Below, one piece after another: positions 58,630 to 64,000 of a stretch of DNA of 64,000 nucleotides. The DNA is from Mayfieldus profundus (GTDB lineage: Bacteria > Actinomycetota > Thermoleophilia > Solirubrobacterales > 70-9). Location of the stretch: positions 1 to 64,000 of the forward strand of contig JBBPIM010000003.1 in NCBI GenBank assembly GCA_038040325.1. The letters are read 5' to 3'. The notes below the pieces were generated by a model that saw nothing but the letters and a program-made list of their open reading frames with translations, did no database searches and was not told the origin of the DNA. The position numbers and the translations under genes were made by a program. How positions within the stretch are numbered: the stretch's first letter is position 1; every line of letters begins with the position of its first letter.

Positions 58630-59718
58630 TCAGCCGGCGGGGACTGGCGCCGGCTGGGTGACCTGTGGTTCCGGCGCCGGTGCCGTGGAGGCGACGACCC
58701 GGTTGCGCCCCTGCTCCTTGGCCGAGTAGAGGGCCTCGTCGGCGGCCTTGAACAGCTCGTCGTAGGAGACGGCTTCGCCGGCGGCGGCGCCGACGCCTAC
58801 CGACATCGTCAGCTCGAGGCCACCGGGGCGCGCCTGGTCCACCGTGCTGCGCAGGCGCTCGGCGACCTGGGTGCCCTCTTCGAGATCGGCGCCGGGCAGC
58901 ACGACGAGGAACTCCTCGCCGCCGAGCCGGTAGATCAGCTCGAATGAGCGCAGGGACTTGCGCAGCTCGTACGCCGTCGCCTTCAGCACGGCGTCGCCGC
59001 GATCGTGCCCGTAGGTGTCGTTGACGCGTTTGAAGCCGTCGAGGTCGCAGGCCACGAAGCAGACCGAGTCGCCGGTCATGCCGGCTTGGTGTTCGAGCTC
59101 GGCGACACGGGCCTCGAGGGTGGCGCGGTTGAGCAGGCCGGTAAGCGGATCCAGCACCGCCGCCTCGCGCTGCTGGATCTCCGCATCCATCAGCGCCCAG
59201 GTCACGCCGGTGACGCTGACCAGGAGCGCCAGCGTGACCAGGAGGGGAACCGGGTTGTGCGCCGCGGCGGCGGGGTCGACCCCAAACGACACAGCGACCG
59301 CGAGCAGCGCCGTGAGCGCGGCGAAGGCGAACACGACGGCGCCGCGGAAGCGCAGCGGAGCGACGGCGGCCGGGATCACCATCCAAGGCAGACCCTCCCC
59401 CTCTACGCCTCCGTCAATTGCGGCGCCGATCGAGAACAGGGCGAGCATCAGCAGCAGGGTTCTCGCCGCCACACGCTCCGGCCGCTCCGCGCCTGCGAGG
59501 CGGCGGTCGAGGGTGCCCAGGTCTAGCACCGCGACCGAGAAGAGGATCAGCGTCCACCAGCCGTTGAAGGGCGCGGAGGCGATCAGGGACAGACCGACCA
59601 CGATCGCGATCAGCGTCCGCGCGCGCCGCACGCGGTCGTTGGCCTCGACCACGCGCGTGCGGTCGAGCTCGTTTGGGCACAGCCAGGAACGCGCCTCCAT
59701 GCGCCCTCTTATCGGCAT
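58630..59718 (-). CDS. membrane diguanylate cyclase (GGDEF)
   Basis: The protein has 362 residues from the ATG at 59718, which has GGGAGG 4 bp upstream; other starts exist upstream. About six hydrophobic helices fill residues 35-178, then a GGDEF domain with FVACDLDGFKRVNDTYGHDRGD and the active site RLGGEEF (266-270, GGEEF). The residue pattern before it is RSFE rather than RxxD, so the product-inhibition site appears absent. It makes c-di-GMP at the membrane. A separate EAL protein is encoded in the tRNA array. The C-terminal tail is proline-rich. Confidence 0.9.
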   Translation of the reverse strand: MPIRGRMEARSWLCPNELDRTRVVEANDRVRRARTLIAIVVGLSLIASAPFNGWWTLILFSVAVLDLGTLDRRLAGAERPERVAARTLLLMLALFSIGAAIDGGVEGEGLPWMVIPAAVAPLRFRGAVVFAFAALTALLAVAVSFGVDPAAAAHNPVPLLVTLALLVSVTGVTWALMDAEIQQREAAVLDPLTGLLNRATLEARVAELEHQAGMTGDSVCFVACDLDGFKRVNDTYGHDRGDAVLKATAYELRKSLRSFELIYRLGGEEFLVVLPGADLEEGTQVAERLRSTVDQARPGGLELTMSVGVGAAAGEAVSYDELFKAADEALYSAKEQGRNRVVASTAPAPEPQVTQPAPVPAG

Positions 59719-59827
59719 CGCACCTCCCGTCGTGAAGAACTTTTCGGCGCCCGGCTGGCTGCTCAGCCAGGCACAGCGCATGTGTAGCCGTAACGGATCG
59801 CGCCCCGTGATGACTTAGGCATTGCGC

Positions 59828-60376
59828 ATGAGAGCCGCAATCGCACCTGCCGTCGCCTTTGCCGCGCTTGTCCTAGCCGCCTGCGGTGGCGACGGCGACT
59901 CGTCGTCGGATGGGTCCGGCGCCGGAGCGGGCTACGGCGCCGTCGCACAGAAGCCGGCGACCGACAAGCCGGCGACCGACAAGCCGGCGACCGATGGTCC
60001 CGGCACGGCCAAGCCGGGCACCACGATCAAGGCCGCGGACAGCGAGTACGGCGAGATTCTCTTCGACGGCGACCAGCGCGCGATCTATCTCTTCGACAAG
60101 GAGCAGTCGCCAAGGAGCGAGTGCTACGGGGCATGCGCCGAGGCGTGGCCGCCGGTGCTGACCAAGGGAAAGCCGCAGGCCGGGGGCGGGGCCCAGGGCT
60201 CGATGCTCGGGACCACCAGGCGAGACGGAGACGACGGGTCAGTCCAGGTGACCTACGACGGCCACCCTCTCTACTACTACGTCGACGACCCGCCGGGCGA
60301 GGTCCTCTGTCACAACGTGGTCGAGTTCGGCGGGCTGTGGCTGGTCGTGCAGCCGAACGGCGACGCGGTGAGCTAG
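59828..60376 (+). CDS. lipoprotein with secreted-repeat (PF03640-like) domain
   Basis: The protein has 182 residues from the ATG at 59828 (TTG at 59822 possible). The lipobox LAAC gives a lipid anchor. A linker of three perfect 15-bp repeats (KPATD, 59951-59995) leads to the secreted-repeat domain: YGEILFDGDQRAIYLFDKEQ, CYGACAEAWPPVLTKGKP, YDGHPLYYYVDDPPGEVLC and GGLWLVVQPNG. The motif Yx[FWY]xxD and CxGxCxxxWPP belong to this family of exported proteins of unknown function. A paralogue is at 61744. It is convergent with, and overlapped on the antisense strand by, a beta-lactamase-fold gene. Confidence 0.85.
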   Translation: MRAAIAPAVAFAALVLAACGGDGDSSSDGSGAGAGYGAVAQKPATDKPATDKPATDGPGTAKPGTTIKAADSEYGEILFDGDQRAIYLFDKEQSPRSECYGACAEAWPPVLTKGKPQAGGGAQGSMLGTTRRDGDDGSVQVTYDGHPLYYYVDDPPGEVLCHNVVEFGGLWLVVQPNGDAVS

Positions 60377-61241
60377 ATCGCCTGCGCCCGCCGGTGAGGC
60401 GGTTGTAGCGGCGCAGCAGCCGCGCAGTGACGCCCTGCACCGTCTTGGCGCCGTACTCGAGCGATGGGTTGCCCTCCGTCAGCACAGCGAGTGCGAGCCG
60501 ACGGCGGCCGCGGCGAAGCTGGGCGACCTGGTGGATCCGCCAGCCGCCCGCCGCGGGGATGAAGCCGCCCTTGAAGTAGACGCGCCAGCCGCGCGGCCGC
60601 GCCGGGGGCGTTCCCCAGCGCTGGTAGGAGACGACGTGGGAGAGCAGGTGGAACGCATAGTGGCGGTGGCGGCGCGGGATGTAGCGCCTCAGCCGGTACA
60701 TCAGCAGGGCCTGGTCCCGGGCGCTGATCCTGGTCGACCCCCAGACGACGTTGGTGTGGAAGTCGCGCATGTGCGCCGCCCGGGCGAGGTGCAGCAGCGC
60801 GTCGTTGCCGACGATGTCGCGGATCGCGGTGGCGGTCGCGTTGTCGGAGCGGCGGATCATCGGCGCCAGCAGCTGCCGGTCGCCGGCGTGCAGCCGCCTG
60901 TGACGGACCCCGGGCCGGCGCAGGTAGCTGAGCATCAGCATCACCTTCACGACGCTCGCCGAGTGGAATTCGCGGCGCGGCTTGTAGCCGCGCAGGGTGC
61001 CGCGCTCGCCGACGATCGCGAAGGAGGCGATGCCGGCCCGGCGCCGCGCGAATCGGCGGGCCGCGGCGACCCGCTTGCGCCACGGGTAGGCCCGGTGCTT
61101 TCCCTTTGCGGAGGAGGCGGCGGCATCCACCCGCGGCACCTCCGGTCCGGGCAGCGCGCCCAGCGTGACGAGCCCGGCCACGACGGCCGCCAGGAGGATC
61201 GTTCCCCTCCGTGCGGCGCGGCTAGATGTAGGTGTCTCCAC
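60027..61241 (-). CDS. beta-lactamase-fold serine hydrolase with an unusual long C-terminal extension
   Basis: The protein is 404 residues if the frame is read to its stop. A signal peptide (RGTILLAAVVAGLVTLGALPG) precedes a class A-like domain with the nucleophile in SVVK (SASVVKVMLM), SDN (RRSDNATA) and KGG (YFKGGF), so the DD-peptidase/beta-lactamase catalytic pattern is kept. The domain should end near residue 285 (LLRRYNRLTG). After that, about 115 arginine-rich residues are antisense to the lipoprotein gene. In another frame a stop occurs at 60373, so a frameshift, or a genuine overlap of 350 bp, must be considered. It may act on peptidoglycan. Confidence 0.6.
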   Translation of the reverse strand: METPTSSRAARRGTILLAAVVAGLVTLGALPGPEVPRVDAAASSAKGKHRAYPWRKRVAAARRFARRRAGIASFAIVGERGTLRGYKPRREFHSASVVKVMLMLSYLRRPGVRHRRLHAGDRQLLAPMIRRSDNATATAIRDIVGNDALLHLARAAHMRDFHTNVVWGSTRISARDQALLMYRLRRYIPRRHRHYAFHLLSHVVSYQRWGTPPARPRGWRVYFKGGFIPAAGGWRIHQVAQLRRGRRRLALAVLTEGNPSLEYGAKTVQGVTARLLRRYNRLTGGRRRSSSPRRRSAARPATARRTRPRCDRGPRPAGRRRSSREGGRRRSPGLTRRLRLAWWSRASSPGPRPRPAAFPWSAPAATPRRMPRSTRSLATAPCRRDRSRAGRRRRESRRTRCPRP

Positions 61242-61662
61242 GCTCCTGGCTTGCCAGCATGCGACCCGCCAGGACGATCAGTGCTCCGGCCAGTGTCGTG
61301 AAGATTCCCGCCTCGAGGCTCGCGTCGAACTCGAAGCCGTTGACCTCGTCGACGGGAAAGATCATCCGCAGCACGACCATCGCCACCGCGGCCAGCGCCA
61401 GCACCAGGCTCGCCGACGCGGATGCCTCCGAGACGGTCTGCCCGCGGGCGGCGGAGAACACGATTCCCAGCGACGAGGCCGCCGCGGCGACCATGATCAG
61501 ATTGGCGATCGTTCCCAGGAACCCCTGCTCCTCCCAGGCGCCGAACGTGTCGATTTCCGCATCGCCGACGCCGTACCAGTTGAGGAAGAACATCCCGATC
61601 AGCAGCACCACGCCGCCAAGCGCCGCCACGAGATTGCCGGGCCCGATCCTGTCCATGTTCAC
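61222..61662 (-). CDS. small multi-pass membrane protein
   Basis: The protein has 146 residues from a GTG at 61662 (ATG at 61656 also possible), with four hydrophobic helices: GNLVAALGGVVLLIGMFFLNW, LIMVAAAASSLGIVFSA, ASLVLALAAVAMVVLRMIF and GIFTTLAGALIVLAGRML. The acidic loops are short. No family is recognised. It overlaps the start of the beta-lactamase-fold gene (61222-61241), so the two are probably transcribed together. Confidence 0.6.
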   Translation of the reverse strand: MNMDRIGPGNLVAALGGVVLLIGMFFLNWYGVGDAEIDTFGAWEEQGFLGTIANLIMVAAAASSLGIVFSAARGQTVSEASASASLVLALAAVAMVVLRMIFPVDEVNGFEFDASLEAGIFTTLAGALIVLAGRMLASQERGDTYI

Positions 61663-61743
61663 GCGGCGACGCTAGCCGAACCGGCGGCGGTCCGCAAGGC
61701 GCGGGCCCGTTGTAAAGAGGCGCCGGCCGCCGGGACTGTGCAA

Positions 61744-62208
61744 ATGCCGATGAAGATCGCCACCACTCTTGCGCTCGCGCTGCTCCTGCTCGTGACGGGC
61801 GTCTCCGCTTCAGCGTCGAGCGAGCGAGTATCCCCGCTCGACCGTGTGCAGCCCAAGGGCAAGAAGATCAAGACCCGCTCGAGCCGATTCGGAACAGTTC
61901 TGACCAATGGGGTCAGGCAGACGATCTACGCGTTCAGCAAGGAGGAGGGGCCGAAGAGCGAGTGCTTCGGAAATTGCGCGAAAGTCTGGCCGCCGGTCTA
62001 CACCAAGGCCAAGCCGCGAGCCCGCGGCGAGACCCGGGGCGGCCTGCTCGGGACGATCAAGCGCGGCGAGCGCAGGCAGGTCACCTACAACGGCCACCCC
62101 CTCTACTACTACGCGAACGAGGGGCCGGGGGAGATCCTCTGTCAGAACGTCGACGAGTTCGGCGGGGTCTGGCTGGTCGTGAACCCGGCTGGCGACCCGG
62201 TTCGCTGA
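61744..62208 (+). CDS. secreted-repeat (PF03640-like) protein
   Basis: The protein has 154 residues from the ATG at 61744. A signal peptide (MKIATTLALALLLLVTGVSASAS) leads to the same domain as the lipoprotein at 59828: SRFGTVLTNGVRQTIYAFSKE, CFGNCAKVWPPVYTKAKP, YNGHPLYYYANEGPGEILC and GGVWLVVNPAG. It has no lipobox and is probably secreted. Two paralogues within 2 kb, with a beta-lactamase-fold gene and a membrane gene between, suggest a local duplication. The domain's function is unknown. Confidence 0.82.
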   Translation: MPMKIATTLALALLLLVTGVSASASSERVSPLDRVQPKGKKIKTRSSRFGTVLTNGVRQTIYAFSKEEGPKSECFGNCAKVWPPVYTKAKPRARGETRGGLLGTIKRGERRQVTYNGHPLYYYANEGPGEILCQNVDEFGGVWLVVNPAGDPVR

Positions 62209-62211
62209 GCC

Positions 62212-62703
62212 TCAGGCTCCCCGCGGCGCCAGCTCGATCACCGGGATCTTCCGCTCGCCGGCCCGCTGCTCGTAGATCGCGTAGCCGGGGTAGCGCCGGA
62301 CCACCAGCGGCCAGGCGCGCTCGCGATCGGCTCCGTCCAGCTCACGTGCGCTGTAGGCGCGCTCCTGGGCGTCGATCGAGAACCGCACCTCGGGGTTGGC
62401 GACCACGTTGCGGTACCAGGCCGGGTGCTTGACGTCGCCGCCGCGCGAGGCGACCAGCAGGATCTTCTCGCCGTCGCGGGTGTAGACCAGCGGCGTGGTC
62501 CGCTCCAGCCCCGACTTCGCGCCCTTGACCTTGAGAAACCCGACGCGGTGCCGCCCGCCCGTGGTGAACCGGCCGCCGGTCAGCCGCAGCAGCACCCGGT
62601 CCAGGTGCGGCGCGACGTTTACGTAGAACCACGATCCCGGCCGCGACGACACGAGCGGGGTGAGGATCCGGTCGATCAGCGGGTTGCTCTCGCGCTCGCT
62701 CAT
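62212..62703 (-). CDS. deazaflavin-dependent nitroreductase-like oxidoreductase (Ddn-like)
   Basis: The protein has 163 residues. The ATG lies in the ATGA that contains the zwf stop. FYVNVAPHLDRVLLRLTGGRF, LKVKGAKSGLERTTPLVYTRDG, DVKHPAWYRNVVANPEVRF and RRYPGYAIYEQRAGERKIPV are the signature of the split-barrel F420-binding Ddn family of actinobacteria. Such enzymes reduce substrates with F420H2. Coupling to zwf is notable because glucose-6-phosphate can also feed F420 reduction through F420-specific dehydrogenases, but here the upstream enzyme is the NADP type. Substrate unknown. Confidence 0.85.
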   Translation of the reverse strand: MSERESNPLIDRILTPLVSSRPGSWFYVNVAPHLDRVLLRLTGGRFTTGGRHRVGFLKVKGAKSGLERTTPLVYTRDGEKILLVASRGGDVKHPAWYRNVVANPEVRFSIDAQERAYSARELDGADRERAWPLVVRRYPGYAIYEQRAGERKIPVIELAPRGA

Positions 62704-64000
62704 TCTGCGTCGGGCAGCCACGGCTCGTACCACTCGCAGATGCCGCGGGTCAGCTTGTTGGCCTCCTCCGGGCCCCAGGAGCCCTTTGGATAGGGGATGA
62801 CCGGCGGGGGGCTTTCCAGCAGCGGCTCCACGATGCGCCAGGTCTGCTCGATCTGGTCCTCCCGCATGAACAGGGCCAGCTCGCCGCGCAGGGCGTCGTC
62901 GAGCAGGCGCTCGTAGGGCTCGGGCTCGGAGCCAGGCACCCTCTCGAAGAGGACCTGGAGGTCGGCCGGCTCGTAGGCTTCCTCGCCGGCCTTTTTGGCG
63001 ATGAAGCGGATCCGCGCGCCGGGCTTGGGGTCGATGCGGATCACCAACTGGTTGGGATCGGGGCGTGAGGGCGGTCCCACCCCCAGCGGCGGCGGCCGCT
63101 TGAAGACCACGTTGACCTCCGTCTCGCTGACCGGCAGGCACTTTCCCGCGCGGATGAAGAATGGCACCCGCGACCAGCGCCAGTTGTCGATCTCCAGCTC
63201 CAATGCGACGTAGGTCTCGGTGCCGGAGTCCTTCGCCACCCCGTCGATCTCGCGGTAGCCCTCGTACTGCCCGCGCACGTAGCGCTCGGGGTCGGCGCTG
63301 CGCACGGCCTTGAACAGCTCGAGCTTCTTGTCGCGGACCGAGTCCTCGGCGTTGCCGGACGGGGGCTCCATTGCGACCAGGGCCATCACCTGCAGCAGGT
63401 GGTTCTGGACGACGTCTCGCAGGGCCCCGACCGGGTCGTAGAAGCGGCCGCGGTCCTCGACCCCGAAGTCCTCGGCCATCGTGATCTGGACGTGGGAGAC
63501 GAACTGACGGTTCCAGACCGGCTCCAGCAGCGTGTTGGAGAAGCGCAGGTAGCTGATGTCCATCACCGGTTCCTTGCCGAGGAAGTGGTCTATGCGAAGG
63601 ATCTGCTCCTCCTCCAGCACCGTCTGGAGCTCGGAGTTGAGCTGTCGCGCCGACTCGAGGTCGTGCCCGAATGGCTTCTCGACCACGACTCGGGCCGACT
63701 CGGCCAGCCCCGCCTCGCCCAGCCCGCGCACCACGGTCGCGAACAGCGAAGGCGGAATCTCCAGATAGAAGACCGGATGCTTGCGGCCCTCGATGGCCTT
63801 CGCGACCCGCTCGAATGTGTCCGGGTCGGTGTAATCGCCCCGCACGTAGCTGAGGCGCTTGGCCAGCGCGCCCAGGACGCCCTCGTCGGGATCGTCGATC
63901 GAGCTCGCGATCGCCACGCGCACGTGGCGGTGCAGGTCCTCGTCGTTCCAGTCGTTGCGGGCGACGCCGACGATCGGGCAGCCGAGGCGGCCGCGGCGCT
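62700..64000 (-). CDS. zwf: glucose-6-phosphate 1-dehydrogenase, 5' end outside window
   Basis: The frame runs to the window edge, so the N-terminal glycine motif and start codon are not seen; about 433 residues are visible. The chain includes CPIVGVARN near the edge, FYLEIPPSLF, VVVEKPFGHD, RIDHFLGKE with the catalytic His, and a complete C-terminal domain. This is the NADP-dependent first enzyme of the pentose phosphate pathway. Its TGA overlaps the ATG of the Ddn-like gene (ATGA), so translation is coupled. Upstream pathway genes, if linked, lie beyond the window. Confidence 0.95.
   Translation of the reverse strand, partial: RRGRLGCPIVGVARNDWNDEDLHRHVRVAIASSIDDPDEGVLGALAKRLSYVRGDYTDPDTFERVAKAIEGRKHPVFYLEIPPSLFATVVRGLGEAGLAESARVVVEKPFGHDLESARQLNSELQTVLEEEQILRIDHFLGKEPVMDISYLRFSNTLLEPVWNRQFVSHVQITMAEDFGVEDRGRFYDPVGALRDVVQNHLLQVMALVAMEPPSGNAEDSVRDKKLELFKAVRSADPERYVRGQYEGYREIDGVAKDSGTETYVALELEIDNWRWSRVPFFIRAGKCLPVSETEVNVVFKRPPPLGVGPPSRPDPNQLVIRIDPKPGARIRFIAKKAGEEAYEPADLQVLFERVPGSEPEPYERLLDDALRGELALFMREDQIEQTWRIVEPLLESPPPVIPYPKGSWGPEEANKLTRGICEWYEPWLPDAE

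Overview
The window is 64 kb of very GC-rich, densely coded bacterial chromosome. A CIRCE-controlled groES-groEL operon, a 1507-residue Lhr helicase, a 7Fe-type ferredoxin, a WS/DGAT wax-ester/triacylglycerol synthase, a deazaflavin-type (Ddn-like) oxidoreductase, many GTG/TTG starts and several GGxGxD-repeat exported proteins point to an actinobacterium. The style fits the Thermoleophilia (Solirubrobacterales-like), but that placement is inference: no rRNA or other phylogenetic marker was compared.

Region 1 (1-13.4 kb) is a surface polysaccharide locus. It holds the end of rmlB, rmlD, rmlC, two GT2 glycosyltransferases, a polyprenyl-phosphate sugar-1-phosphate transferase, two SAM methyltransferases, an NAD-dependent epimerase, a polysaccharide deacetylase-like protein, an exported clan-A glycosidase and a Wzy/O-antigen-ligase-like membrane protein. 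Together these can make dTDP-L-rhamnose, start a lipid-linked glycan, extend it and polymerise or ligate it. Region 2 (13.7-38.3 kb) is mostly housekeeping: Lhr, a Crp/Fnr regulator, Pcm, an isocitrate-lyase-family enzyme, an RTX-like exported protein, ASCH and SRPBCC proteins, GroES/GroEL, ferredoxin, an Mrp ATPase, ArsC, cyclophilin, SDRs, a sugar-lactone oxidase, a PLP racemase-like enzyme, an L,D-transpeptidase, WS/DGAT and two tRNA-Ser genes.

Region 3 (38.34-51.72 kb) is the most unusual part. An intact tRNA-Arg(ACG) gene is followed by seven further copies of its 3' half (anticodon loop to 3' end): six perfect over a 43-bp core and one decayed. They divide 13 kb into seven segments of 0.4-2.9 kb, each with none to two genes: a beta-helix/RTX protein, an ArsM-like methyltransferase, a membrane-anchored protein, an M4 protease, an EAL protein, an RHH protein with a possible small partner, a small secreted protein and a GH26-like glycosidase. 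Hairpins follow several copies. A GACYATCGC motif lies about 100 bp beyond three of them. One inversion would put every copy in the same orientation. An 80-bp dispersed repeat and a duplicated RTX gene tail also lie here. No integrase or transposase is visible. The array looks like repeated site-specific insertion at one tRNA gene, and could be a cassette array served by a recombinase encoded elsewhere.

Region 4 (51.7-64 kb) returns to ordinary genes: two VOC proteins, an RTX-tailed trypsin-like protease, a 218-bp MITE-like element ending in CTAG at the 3' end of a 5'-3' exonuclease gene, a lipoprotein, a DUF4393-like protein, a DUF445 membrane protein, a GGDEF diguanylate cyclase, two paralogous secreted-repeat (PF03640-like) proteins flanking a beta-lactamase-fold hydrolase, a Ddn-like oxidoreductase and zwf, which is cut by the window end.
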